Source of the DNA: Bigelowiella natans CCMP2755
Taxonomy: Eukaryota > Cercozoa > Chlorarachniophyceae
Direction: 5' to 3'
Assembly: GCA_000320545.1 (NCBI GenBank)
Contig: ADNK01001276.1
Coordinates: 46,001-110,000, forward strand
Length of the DNA: 64,000 nucleotides
Shown one piece after another: positions 51,145 through 63,948 of this stretch. A model generated the notes under the pieces. The model was given only the letters and a program-made list of their open reading frames with translations. It ran no database searches and had not been told where the DNA came from. The stretch's first letter is position 1; the number at the start of each line of letters is the position of its first letter. The translations under genes and the position numbers were made by a program.

Positions 51145-52921
51145 TCACACACACACATTAATAAATATTCCGGATTAATGTCAAATGATTATTATTATTA
51201 TCGCCTTGCCCCCCCCGTATCTGAGATATTGTTCTACTTGTTGTTGTTGTTGTTCTTATTGATCTCAGTGAGTGTTGTTGGCGCTAGACCCGGAATGTAC
51301 GTTAAGCTACCAAGGGATCAGGTATCAGTGCTGCTAGCAAACCGAGCGGGAGCGGGGAGGGGAGGGGAGGGGAGGGGCAGAGATGAGAGAATGAGAAGAA
51401 ATACAGACACGATGGCAGCGAGTGGCGAACGAATTTACAGAAAACGGATTCGGAATATTTTCTTAAGTTGAGAGGATGAGGAAAGGAGCCCCCCCCCTGT
51501 TACTTTCCATCACCCCGTTCATGCGAAGCTGTTTGCTCTTCACTCACTAACACCCCCCCCCCCCCCCTCCCTCCTCCAGCTCCAAAGACTGCAACAAGTG
51601 AAGCCTAAGATCTACAAAACAATAAGCGAGCTGATTGCCCTGCGGGCCCACTTGTTAACAGATATACCGTTCTTCAAGGTCGTTGTTGTTAATTGATGAT
51701 TCTTTTTATGAAGAAATGCGAATATATTACTCCTATGATGATTCTTGATGAGTAGTATTAGTCCCTGGCCATGGTTTGCATGTGACGATGGTGCACCCCA
51801 TCGCTTGCTGCTGCTGCCGCCTGGACTACTGGAGTGTACGCATTAAATTCGTTCTTTTGTTGTTCTCTCCCCTTCGTGTTTTTGTTTATGGTTTGACAGC
51901 AAGTAACCTCGCGTTGGCCGAAGGCGGCGTTTTACACGTTCGCCTCCCTGTTTCAATATCAGGTCGTTGCTTGACCCTGTTGTTCTTGTTGTAGTAGTAG
52001 TAGTTGTTGTTTTTTGGACGGGGAGAGTCTTCCCAACGGCAGCAAAAAAACAAGAACAATAGTAAAAAAAGTAGTAGTAGTAGCAGTAGGAAGAGTCACA
52101 ACACATGTTGTTTTAAGTTGCCGTTCTCCTCCTCCTCCCCCCTCCGCCTTGCTAATACTCCACGCATTCATACAGGCCTTCTTCGAGCACGAGGAATTGA
52201 TCGCAGAGTCTGGAAAACAGGCTGACAAGCTTATCGTCCTTATTAGAGGCACACTCAACGTTGCCAACATGCGTAAGGTTGTGCAGTAGAAGTGGTGAGA
52301 TCGAAGTCGTGCAATTTAAGGATGGATGGTATAGATGATGATATAAGGAGAGGGGGGAGAGAGAGAGAGTTAGAGAGAGATGACCCAAAGTCATCTGTCG
52401 TCAATATAAATGTTTGTTCTTCATCTTCTTCGCTTCTTTTTCTTCTCCTAATAAAGTAGCAAGCACTGATGATATGTGGTATTCATTCATGATTAGGGCA
52501 ATGATATGTACCAATTGACGGAGAGAGGAAAGCTGATCAACCTCACCAGCCTCTTCTACAACTTCAGTCGCCTCTATTGGGACATCGTGGCCTCGCCCAA
52601 TGAGGCGGATGTCACGCAGGTAGTATATTACAATCTGGGCACATTATCGGTCATGGGCACGCAGAACAAGTAGAAGAAGAAAAAGAACAACTAGTCAGGA
52701 TGATGGTGATGATGCGGAGGAAGGGGGGGAAAGAGGGGAGCCAAATACAAAGCACAATACCCCTTCGTTTCGCGCCTGAAAGATCCTCTCCTTCCTTCTT
52801 CCTTCCCTCTCCTCTCTCCACCATCATCGTCGCCATCGTCCAGATCATGACGCTGCGCCGAGAAGATTTTAGAAAATTCATTGCGGCGGAAATCATCGAC
52901 TCATACGATGCCTTTGAACGG

Positions 52922-52955
<34 letters not shown>

Positions 52956-53135
52956 AAGTGGTAGTAGTGGCAGATCATCTGCTGATGATAATCTCAGTGT
53001 GCAATGGCTGGGTGGGAGAGGAGGAGGAGGAAGAGGAGAGGAAATGGCACTATAGATGACAAGGGCAGCGGGGAAGGGATGACAAGAGAATAGGAGGAGT
53101 GAAATGCATAGGGGAGACCGATAACATTAGAATCA

Positions 53136-53180
<45 letters not shown>

Positions 53181-53523
53181 CGCACACAAATGGGGTGGTA
53201 TTATGTAAATTAGCTACGACGCAAGCATAGGCGCATTGCTATACACTCCCACACTGGCACATGCACACACAGTACATGTATTGTGCATTCACGCCGCAAC
53301 CGACAAAAAGGCATCGATTGAGTACGTTCTTCGTGAGATGAGGTCGCAACAACGGCTGTTCCTGCATGTAGTGGAGGAGGCAGATATGACTGAATTCTGC
53401 TCCTTGTGGAAACTCAAGGAGTACGGAGAAAACGTCAAGGTGACGATGGCGATGGTGAATGATGATGATGATGATGATGATGATGATATCGAATAGGTAG
53501 AGCATCCATGAAGATATACATGA

Positions 53524-53568
<45 letters not shown>

Positions 53569-53731
53569 ATGTATGTGGGGTTTCTTTATAACACAGATTG
53601 TGGTGAAGAAGGCAGTTGATATCCGGAGTAGTTGTAGTAGTAGTAGTAGTAGCACCACCACCACCACCACAGGGGGGTTGTCTCAACCGCACACCAAGGT
53701 AGTATTGGTAGTAGTAGTAGTAAATAGTAGC

Positions 53732-53780
<49 letters not shown>

Positions 53781-54401
53781 TCATAGATAGGGCCATCCAC
53801 GCATACCACATTAAATAGTTTTCGAACAATAACAACAACAACTACTACTACTACTACCACTACCACTCCAATTACCTTGGAAGTCTCTCCATCTCCCTCC
53901 CCACACTCAAAATACTCGCTCCTCCTCCTCCTCCTCCTCCACCTCCACCTCCTCCTCGACTATCATCATCATCATCATCATCGTCATCATCATCATTACT
54001 ATTGCTCCCCCCCCCCCCCAGACGTATTTCCACATTCTGGTGGGCGGGTCTGCTGATGCCTACAGCAATGAGAAGCAAGTGCGCAGTGGCAAGCTGATGA
54101 AGGCACACAGGCGGCAGTTCCTCTACGGCAGTGGGATAGGCATCCTCACCAACAAGCTCGATCAACTCAATTCAGAGCTTTCCATTTTCAGGTGGGAAGA
54201 AAAGAGTGGTAGGAGTAGAAGGAGGAGGAGGGGGAGGAGGAGGAGGAGGGGTTTAAAATCGGTGATGATGATTGGGATGACTCTCCCGTAACTGCTAACC
54301 AGCTTTGTATGTACGTGTTGTATTTGTGGGTGTAGTGCGTGCGTGGTACTACACTGTTGCGTGGCAACACTGCGCGCACGCACACGACACGCACACACAC
54401 G

Positions 54402-54439
<38 letters not shown>

Positions 54440-55194
54440 CACATTGTTCAGCGGGCAGAACCGGTGTCTGGTGCTGACACTGGAACGAGACGATTTTGAT
54501 AGATTCTTCAAGAAAATAGGTGCGTGTGTTTTGGCACGATGCTAGTTACTATTACAGCCGGTGTGTCATGACGATGATGGCGTTGTTTTTGTATAAAAAG
54601 AGGAGCTCTCAGCAGCATTATTTGGTTGTTTCATTTCTCTTGTTGTTATTGTTGTTGTATGTTTACTTGTTTTCCAAGGCAAGCACGAATCTGCAATAGA
54701 GTTGGTCGAGCGGCACATGACAGCCCAGCATACCAATTCACACCCCGATTCAAGCCAAACACTGTGAGCGAAGACAAAGCATGCAACAAATCTATTCTAA
54801 TCACGTAGTGTTCGTAAGATATGTATTGATGACGCACATCTGCGTGCACGCCTTTCTCCTTATCCCCACTGAAATTCGTTGATAAATCTGATTGCTTTGG
54901 CACTGATAGATATTGTGCATTATTTGCATGCATGCTGCCTACTGCTGCTGCAGAGGTTATCCGTCGCGGCTTGGAGAGAGCCCAGTAAGATCTCTGAAAA
55001 AGCAGGACTTGAAGTTCTACACAACAAATGGCACTTCTGGGAGAGAATCAATGACAACCACCCCCGTGCAAGACTTGCGTAATGACCTCCATCAGTCCAA
55101 CACCTCTGGGCAAGAGGAAAAGGGAGCAGCCGATGGGAAGCAGGAGGGGGGGGAGAGGGAGGAGAAGGGGGGGGGGAAAGGCGAGAAAGTATAG
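50383..55194 (+). CDS. Protein with three cyclic-nucleotide-binding-like domains
   Basis: The first exons (50383-50526, 50657-50728, 50926-51040) join in phase and spell a cyclic-nucleotide-binding beta-roll: FFTIQDFEAGDVIIKKGDPS, TAYCIVSGSADIVLKEE, IQVTVGANNFLGGFGLITGE. A linker helix (LQRLQQVKPKIYKTISELIA, near 51580) leads to a second unit near 51640-52920 (FFKAFFEHEELIAESGKQAD, KLIVLIRGTLNVANM, TLRREDFRKFI). A third unit lies at 53300-54510 (FYLHVV-type region then YFHILVGGSADAYSNEKQVR, LVLTLERDDFDRFFKKI). The Ser/Glu-rich tail ends near 55194. None of the three shows the usual F-G-E...P-R-A-A phosphate-binding cassette with its Arg, so cAMP/cGMP binding is doubtful. No kinase, channel or membrane segment is visible, so this is a soluble multi-CNB protein. 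The start and several exon edges are approximate. Confidence 0.75.
53527..53566. repeat. GT microsatellite in a CNB-like gene intron
   Basis: GT alternation shortly before a downstream acceptor near 53597; a GA tract follows at 53740-53777. Confidence 0.9.
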
Positions 55195-56492
55195 CTGGGA
55201 TACTCGTCGTTCTCGCAACCAATAAACCAACCGATCAAGCAGCAATAGCAGCGCAAAAGCAGCAAATAGCAGCAAAACATAAGATATACAGGATAATAGG
55301 GAAACATCTGGAAGGAGAAGAAGCAGAGCAGAAGGCGGTGTCAGCAAGCCTTTTTGGGGGGTGGGAGACGGAAAGTCGAAATGGATTGTTTTTGTTGGTG
55401 ATGATGATTATGGATCATGAATCATAGTAGTAATAGATTCTTTACAGGAGGCCAAGTGATAGGGAGGAGGCAGCTAGTAGATTTTATAACATATACCGCT
55501 TTTCGGGGAAATAAGAGCATCGACTCTTGTCAAAACGATTGTCAGCTGAGCTTCGTATTTTGCTCAATTGTTGTTTCAGAGCTATACTTAGATTTGCTTA
55601 ATCCGGCTGCAAGCCATGATGACGTGAATCATGGGCAGCATGGCCGAATGATGTGAGGAGTGATTTTAAAACCCACACCACATCGTAACATCGTTCGTAG
55701 GCGGATCAATTTCCGATAATTTATTCATTTATCCTCGATGCCGTCTGTCTGGTGTCACTCTCTAATATTAAGATTACCAAACCGCGTTTCGCACGAATAG
55801 TGAGAAGAATGAGAGCCGTCCATTCGTTATTTAGACGTCGTACATTCAATATATCCATTATTTGCTCAAGTAATGAATGTATCATGTAAAAGTTCAAGTT
55901 TATTACTGATACTGTGCTACGACGTCAATTATCAATTGATCGCGGTGTGCAGTAGTTTGGCACTTGCAATTTTTTGTTGCCAAGAAAACACGGGGTGGAT
56001 AGCTAGCCGCGGCATTGCATAGCTAGATAGCTACATGAGGATGACTGTTGGAAATTTTTGATATGACATCACATTGCATTCGTCTCGATCAGCGTGTGCA
56101 TGCATGAAGACATTATGGCGGGAACGCAAACAAGCAGATACAATGCAAGCGCTGTGGCCGCAACGAAGCATTGTACAGCTATGTGCACGTGAAGTTGAGA
56201 CAACCCAAAATGCTGCAAGCCATGCAATGCGCTGCATGCAGTGGGAAAAAAACCGTGCGCCACACACACGATGCAAACATGTAACTTTGAGCATATCGAA
56301 GCTACAGAAGAGATCTTTGATCATGTCAAATGTGCTAACTAAGTGTCTCATAATGCTAAGTAATGCATCGTTCGTGGACACGCAGGACTTTTGTCATAAC
56401 TCAACTTAAAACATATGCACAGCTGTATGTGTGTCAACCCTAGGATCTTCGCCTAGCTGATGATGTGGGAACAACTAAATTCGACCAACTTA
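55195..56492. other. Convergent 3'-3' spacer with dispersed repeat copy
   Basis: From about 55980 to 56260 it is dense in TGCATGC, AGCTAG and GCATTG words, and part of it aligns collinearly with the 32880-33070 stretch. No exon was identified on either strand. Confidence 0.55.
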
Positions 56493-57862
56493 TTATGCTA
56501 CTGTTCTAATCTTCGGCTTTCTCTCTGAAGAACCTGATGCCTGACTTCCATTTTTCTTTAATACTTCAGAGGTGGGGAAACTTGCTTTCTCGGACATCAA
56601 ATCAAGAATACGATTTCTATCATAATGTTCTCTCAAGAAGGAGAAAAGCTCTTTTATATCTCCTTTTCTTCTTAATGAATCATAGTCCAATAAAAATGTG
56701 TCGAGGCTATGACATTTATTTTTCCCACCACATTTTTTTGCTATACTTTTCGAATAGTAACGATTAATGATGGTTAGAGCATGAACTTCATGTAAAAAGT
56801 CAACGTGTTGTTTTGCTATTTCTGCGCCATTTTCCAGGTCACGCCAAATAGCAGACTTAACCAGATCTTCAGGATTGCGCACAAGGAAAATCACCTAATT
56901 TAATATGTGTCACAGCATCCGTGGCAATCTTCATAAATCTGCGCTTTGTGGTCGCGTACCTTGAGAACCCTGGTCCGATTGTTGAGGAATTCAAGATATC
57001 TAATTGCCATTTCGGTTTGCGGCACATCGATCATATCGGGTTGCAAGTGCCCAAACCATTGAATTTCCTTCGCTCCTAGGACTCGATAGCAGCCATTACT
57101 GCGTCGGAAGAATCTTATAGAACACACCACAGCATAATTAATTATTTCCAAACAAAAAAACAAGTTGAGCACCAATTTACAAACAACAAAATGAGTTGAA
57201 ACTCCATTGAGTAACAAACATGACGGGAATAGCAACTATATATGGTAGTGGTAGTGGTAGCAGTAAGTAAATGCAATGGCAGTTCATCATCGTCGTTGTC
57301 ACAGTAGTAGAAGTAACTGATCGACTAGTATCTGATAGTCTCGATTTGTCCCGTAGAACGGACTCTTGACGTTATCACGAGTAAATACAGTTTCTTGACA
57401 TAACTTCCACAATTTCATGAGGGCATTTCTGCTCTCTCCGGCGATGAACAAGTCCGGATTGCCTTGGAAATCGCCCGATTGAGCGTGTCTTGCGCAACCT
57501 GGTGCAATACCTGTTTTGTTTATAAAAACGTACAAAAGCAATACCCAGTCGAAAGAGATTATAGCTGGAAAAGAATCACACTGTTTGCACTGTCTTTCCA
57601 CCATCAGGCTCATGTAGATTGCATATTGCCTATTTCACAATGTAGGAAGGATGGCCTGAATAAAATATTTCCTACCACAATTCAGAAGCATCATCAGCAA
57701 GGTGCTCCCGGTGCGTGCTACGGTAAAAATAAGGATTGTTTTCTGCCAGTTGTCAATCTTCGCAACACCCAGCTCCTTCTGTCTTATCTCGCACTGTTCC
57801 TTGAAGTACGTAGTTGCGCTGAACCCCTTAGGAGGAGGTTCTATTCTCTTTTCATCGACCAT
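56493..57862 (-). CDS. PAPS-dependent sulfotransferase
   Basis: Four exons join in phase: 57676-57862, 57303-57498, 56960-57098 and 56493-56894, giving 307 residues. The 5'-phosphosulfate-binding loop is TVARTGSTLLMMLLN in exon 1, the usual T/S-x-R-T/S-G-S-T/S form. The 3'-phosphate-binding block is FLVRNPEDLVKSAIWR at the start of exon 4, with the conserved Arg and a following Ser nearby. The intervening exon reads LGAKEIQWFG, the typical strand before it. Sulfotransferases move sulfate from PAPS to sugar, lipid, phenol or protein acceptors. No signal anchor precedes the loop, so a soluble enzyme is likely unless an upstream exon was missed. The acceptor is unknown. A short 15-nt tandem repeat lies just upstream of the ATG. 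Confidence 0.88.
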
Positions 57863-58666
57863 TCGCGGATCATATACGTTGAGCTTGGGTTCAATATGTT
57901 TGGGTTCAATATGCTTGGGTTCATTATATATAAAAGATCAAAGCCAATGCCATGATGAGAAAGGTGACCCTCTCAGCACATCCTACACAATTTGGAACAA
58001 ATCGTGGAAATCACACGTCGGAAAATAGCACGTTTGCTTTCGATTGTTTGGTCTACTCACGCAATAACCATGCGCGCACAACATTCACATCAGAAAAATA
58101 AAAATTCTAAATTTCAAGTTGAAGAATGGACATAGGTGTAATTGCTGACATACGCGTGCTAAACATTGCAGTGAATCTCCGGATCCATTATGATTGTGAT
58201 AGAAGTCTTTCATCACACGCCCAAAGAACCTACGAACTTTGCCTCATGCCCTCATTACTCTGGGGTTCCATCCCTCCATCCCTTTCTTGGAGATGTTACG
58301 TACGCTGGCGTTCTCATGATGCTCTTCTTGGTAAAATCCCCCAGTATTTCTTGCCTGCGACAACATATTTTATCAACGCGCTGGATCTGGATCTACGAAT
58401 TATGTAAATAAGTCAAAATATTGTCCCGGTAGATCTATTCTCGGCGGTAGTAGTGGGGTACCGGACGACGCAGTGTGATGCTGAATGATGCCCACGTTGC
58501 GACGATGTAACGGATAACGTAACGGACAACGCAACGACCAGGACAACAACAACAAGACCGACCGACAACTCACACTTCTTTCCTACGACAAGGAGGAGGA
58601 GGAGGAGGAGGAGAAGGAGAAGGAGAAGGAAAAGCACCCTTGGGGCGCTCACAGATAATTAACAGT
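57863..58666. promoter_or_regulatory. Divergent upstream region, sulfotransferase / unknown coiled protein
   Basis: About 800 bp. It includes a three-copy 15-nt tandem repeat at about 57884-57928 (unit cttgggttcaatatg), close to the sulfotransferase start, and a GGA/GAA tract near 58590-58630. No exon is supported. Confidence 0.4.
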
Positions 58667-60305
58667 ATGCCTGAGGCCGGTCAGTTCAATGGGGTCGACC
58701 CTCGTCCACTCCGGGAGAAGGTTGCAATCGTTTTCCGACTAGAATTGATAACTAGAGGGGGGGGGCGGGGGGGGCGGCACGTCTCATCTTGCTGTCGTAG
58801 CTCGGGGATCATTGAAGTTGATATGATTACAATAGCTTGAGCGTCTTGCCAAGGAAATTGAGGAGGGCGAATACAGTCTCATGGTGATTAACCAGCTGCA
58901 CTAGTATTTTGCATTAGTAAAATTAAAAAAACTCATTCATACGGACACGTATTCTTATGCTTTAGATTCCGTTAGCATCACTCTGTCTTAACACGGCTTT
59001 TTTCTTCGTTCTGGGAAATAGGAGGACCGCATCTTGGTCAAGGCATCATACTTCGATCCCGTGAAGCCACTCGATTCCAAGTTGAAGAGAAAAATCGAAA
59101 AAGTTCGCGAGGCGAAGAAGGGAAAGCAAAGACTCTTGGCAGACTTCCCCGACCTGGCAGCTCTATCGCATAGACTAAGCGACCTTAATAATGTGGAGTT
59201 TAAACCGCGATTGGAACTTCTCATGGCGGATATTCGAAGGGAACTCGGACTCGAGCCTGGTGTCCTACCTGCACAAATCTAGTATCTCTATAATGAGTGT
59301 AGTCGCCTTAATTCTTGTTTGCCACAACTACTTTCTTCGTAGGCGATAAGCTGAAGTACGAAGATAGTGAGGAGGACGCCTTCGATTCGAAACTCTCAAA
59401 AGAAGACACCCTGCACCTTATTATGTGCTTTACAGACGAAAAAGGTATACAACTTGCTGAAGGGAGGCGTTTTGCATGATCTTGTGATACGATGATAATT
59501 TCTTCTGTCGTTCTCTTCCTCTCATCGATCTGACCTCCTCATCGTTCATTAACATCCACGTCACTTTTTCTCGAAGGCAACAACGGTGAAAAGGCGATCC
59601 GTGGCTCCCGAACTGCGCTCACAAATGCATCGCGCACCATCGACAAATACGTATCTGAGCGAACTACCACCAACTACACCGAATTGATTCAAGGTTGCTT
59701 GAAGGGCAGGACATTGCACAAAGCTCGTCATTAAGCTCACCATCGTTGTTTCAACTCCCGCTAGCATCAAGGATCTTGTTCTTCATTCTCATTTCGCATA
59801 TGTAATTGTTCATAATTAATCAGGCACAGGGCGCAAGGCAGGTTTTGTGTTTCTTTTCGAAGACGAGTACCGTTATAACCAATGCGGCCTCAAGAGCTAC
59901 CGATGCTTTGAACCTGAAATTATGGAAGCTTTCGTCAAGTCAGTTTATGTCTGCTAACGAGTAGTGAGTATACCTCCCCCCTCTCCCCTCTCCCTATGTT
60001 TCTAATATTATGTATTTTCGAATCTATATGATGAAGGTACCTTTCTCATCGAGGGAGCCTTAGTGAGATCCATAAAATGAAGCGAGTGATCGATCGCCTC
60101 AATCACTCCGTCGATGACATTGCCGATAATTGCGTGTCTTTCATGCAAAATCGGCAGATAGAAAGACTCAAAGCGATACAGAAGATGAGGTAGAAACTAT
60201 GAGGAAATGAGGAGTAAGATCACCTCCATGCGCTTGAGTGCGTGCGCGCGCACATGCACATAATTTATAATATTATATAAAATATAAAATTAAATAAATT
60301 ACATA

Positions 60306-60341
<36 letters not shown>

Positions 60342-61391
60342 ATGTATGCATGAAAGGCTAGAAGCTCAGTTGCAGGTTAAGAAGAACTTGGAAGAGCATT
60401 GCGTGCGAAGTATACGAGATATTCTCGATAACCACTTCCAGACGATGGCCGTGGAAATGGGAAAGGTTTCTCTTCATTCTTGCAAATCATTTGTTGGTAG
60501 GCAAGATGATAATGGGAGATGGTGGTGCTGGTGCTGGTGATAAGATGATGATATGGTAGTCATAACAGCAAAGGGGGTTGGCATTAACAAACAATCTCTC
60601 ATCAAAATTATAGATAAATGGCGTGTTCGATGGACTCGAGAAGAAGCTTTCTCAGTTTTATGTAGAAGAGACAAAGACAGCAAAGGTGGGGTGAATCACC
60701 AACGCACACACAAATATAATATTTTAGAGAGAGTGGGGGGGGGAGAGGAGAAGAGGTGTCTGCACATACACTATAAATCGATGAGAAAATATCAACCCAG
60801 AATATGGCAAAAGATGTGGTGAACCACCACATACGTGGCCACGAGCAGCAACTGAAGGAAGCTAGACGCAAACGTGAGGAGCTCTTTGGTAAGAGGAGTG
60901 CGGTCGTAGCAAAAAACCGATGATGCTTGACAACTACAACTAACTGACACAAATGATGTGCGTTTGGGATATGCTACGAATGTAACCAACAAAAAGGGGA
61001 GCACCAGCTCGCAAAGCTACTGATTATTGCGGAAGATTTAGAGAGCAACCGGTGAGTAAGTCAACCCCCCCCCCCCCCCCTTAACGTCATCCCATTCGCT
61101 CTGTCAGTCTCTTTCCTCGCTACATCGTCTCAACTCCTACTCCCCCCTCCCCCTCTAGCATGTACGAGGAGCTGACGCAGATGGTAGCGGACAAAGCGAC
61201 CGTTCATTTATTCGATAAGACGCTCACGTGCCCCCTTCTCCCGCCCCACTGCATCAAAGCTATACTATCTCGGATTGATGACACAACGATCCAAATGGTG
61301 AGAGGCATGGGGAGGAGGGAAAGGAGGGGGGTGGAGAGGAAAGGAGAGAGGAGGGGTACTGTGATGATGCATTGAATTTCCCAGAGGGTTG

Positions 61392-61431
<40 letters not shown>

Positions 61432-62090
61432 TCTCCCTCTCGCACTGAGCAGGTATTCGAGCAGGCGAGAGCACTGATGACCTTCACAAACACGATCACC
61501 GAGCCCAGAGATTTGAGGTGCTGCCCACCGATTCAACGCTGAATGATAATAAGAAGAACGCCCAATAGACTGATAATGGTGATGATAATGATGATGATGC
61601 CAGTGGTGACAGCGATGATTTTCACTTCATTGAGATCCCCATTAAATGCAGGCTGAAATTTGAGCAAATATGGAACGCATCTTCCATGCTCCAGTCGATT
61701 GAACACAATCCGAACTACGTTGAGATCCAGGATCTGATGCAGAAGGCACAGAGGGACAAGGAGACAAAAGCCCTCCTTCAGCAGTATGGCAGGGAGGAGA
61801 TTTCCGTTGAAGATTTGCAGCTGGCGTTGGCCAACAAGCTCGGGAAGGATCTTGTCGCGCTCAGCAAAGAACGGTAATCAAAGATCATGATGATCGATCA
61901 TTACAATGCTGATGACGATGGACACACAAAACGCGCTGTTTTCACAATTTATAATCAACTTGCATGGTTCTCCTCTCTCGCGTTACCTTCTTCTTCAATC
62001 ACCCGTAGCAACATCCATCGGGACGATGCTGGCATGCTTGACAACCACATCTCTCGCATTATTGACATTTCGGGGAATGAAGGTCCCTTC

Positions 62091-62150
<60 letters not shown>

Positions 62151-62463
62151 CTCCCTGTATAGAGGCAACACGTTTTTGGTAGCAGATGAAATGGATTGCT
62201 GTCATTTCCTAGCAAACAGATCAAATAAATTACAGCTGAGATTATTTAATAAAGGATAGATGATCGTGATGTGCATCATTTCCAGGCGGGTTGAGGAGTG
62301 TGTATGCGCGTACTATGGCTCGACTTCCAGCATTCCATGATGATCCTACAGATATATCGAAGAACCTGGAGGTCAAAGAACAATCTTTAGAGATATAGAA
62401 AAGCAAAACCTATCTTCCTGTGTTTCCTCTTCATATTCACATTCCTTACTTCTCTCTCTCTAT

Positions 62464-62510
<47 letters not shown>

Positions 62511-62644
62511 CTTTTCATACACCAGGCTATGAAGCAATTAACGGCGGTTGTTAGCATTTATGCAGCCTCACGCGATGAGATCGGTGAGATTTATAATCTC
62601 AGTTCCACTCGATGTTGATTTGATATAATTATGTGCATACTATT

Positions 62645-62693
<49 letters not shown>

Positions 62694-62855
62694 TCTAATA
62701 TACATGGTTGTGAATTGAGGTGTGCTGATGCATAAATACTGGAATTCCTTAGAGCAACGTGTGCGCTTCTTCGGCTTAAGGATTCGCAACTGCAACCTTT
62801 ATCCTACACGCGACTTGCTAAGATCGAGAGGGTGATATGCAGCTAAATTCTCTCC

Positions 62856-62894
<39 letters not shown>

Positions 62895-63176
62895 TCTCCC
62901 TTCTCTCTCTCCTTCTCTTACTCCTCCCCTTCCCTAGACTTATACTTCTGGGCGCGCGTGCAGCACAAACACCAGCATTTTCTGCATTCCACCCCTCCTC
63001 CTCCTCCTCCTCCTCCTCCTCCTCCTCCTCATCCTCCTTCTCCACCACCACCAGCAAAATGACATCTTTCTCGGGTCGGTACATCGAGAAAATAACCGAA
63101 GAGATTCTCCAAAGAAAGGAAGATGGGTACACCGATCAGATCCAGCCTATGTTCGTCCCTTCATATGTAAAGGTAG

Positions 63177-63211
<35 letters not shown>

Positions 63212-63622
63212 CGGCGTGCTCGTTTGACGTTTACATGGCAGCAAGAACGCATGACAATCGTACACACACCGGAGAAACGCTGCCCAAGAGCAACACCATC
63301 TTAGCCTACTGATCATCATCACCAAGCATCTTTACCCATCATCTCCGTGAAGGTGAGACCGCTCTACAGCACCGTGGAGCAGGGAATTATCGAGAAAGAA
63401 GAGAGAACGACGAGTGCACGTGATGACGATGATCATGGAAGAAGGGAGGTTGACTTAAAGAAGCAGAATACCTTATCGCGCCGCCTCCCCGTTGGGTTCC
63501 GAGTGCTAGCATCAAAGCCGTTTGTCTATTCCACCGTGCATGCTGACATGGGTAGTAACAGGAGCGGATGTGTGTGTGTGTGTGTGAGTGTGTGTGTGTG
63601 GTAGGAATAGATTGCGATAATC

Positions 63623-63664
<42 letters not shown>

Positions 63665-63899
63665 TCATTCATGAGTAGTTGGAAGAGCGAGATGTAGCAG
63701 TTAGTCACAGATTCCCAGCTAGCAATGAATAGCAGAAGAGGGGGGGGTGACGTGCGAACACTTTGTAAATTACAAATTATTTCTACTGCTCTTTTTCTCG
63801 TTGCATCTGTGTCTTTTATCGTCCACCATAGGTTTTGGCAATGTGCGTCCCAACCGCCAGCTCAATCACGCATTGGTTCGCACGCACAGATACTATTAA
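58667..63899 (+). CDS. Unrecognised ~767-residue soluble helical protein
   Basis: Twenty exons join in phase: 58667-58720, 58836-58883, 59022-59259, 59343-59444, 59577-59693, 59824-59938, 60037-60189, 60357-60465, 60801-60888, 60997-61051, 61159-61297, 61453-61517, 61652-61873, 62009-62082, 62286-62371, 62526-62583, 62753-62831, 62938-63172, 63353-63551 and 63832-63899. The start is MPEAGQFNGVDPRPLREK. The N-terminal third has charged helices and a mixed block (KAGFVFLFEDEYRYNQCGLK). The middle is helical and coiled-coil-like (HKMKRVIDRLNHSVDDIADN; RGHEQQLKEARRKREELFG). A poly-Ser run from a TCC repeat lies near residue 620. The end reads MGFGNVRPNRQLNHALVRTH. No membrane segment, signal or known catalytic motif is seen. 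I recognise no family; consistent phases make the gene itself secure. An alternative ending at 63304 exists if exon 63242 is used. Confidence 0.8.
62094..62148. repeat. CT microsatellite forming an intron in the last gene
   Basis: A long CT tract between exons 62009-62082 and 62286-62371, starting a few bases after the donor. Confidence 0.9.
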
Positions 63900-63911
63900 G
63901 TGTATATATAT

Positions 63912-63948
<37 letters not shown>

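Noticed and set aside
53500-53870. Frames of poly-Val, poly-Ser and poly-Thr
   Set aside because: Products of GT, AGT and GA microsatellites in introns of the CNB-like gene.
63242-63304. Alternative last exon of the final gene (ends PEKRCPRATPS)
   Set aside because: It is in phase but short and unconserved-looking; the exons at 63353-63551 and 63832-63899 are longer, protein-like and also in phase.
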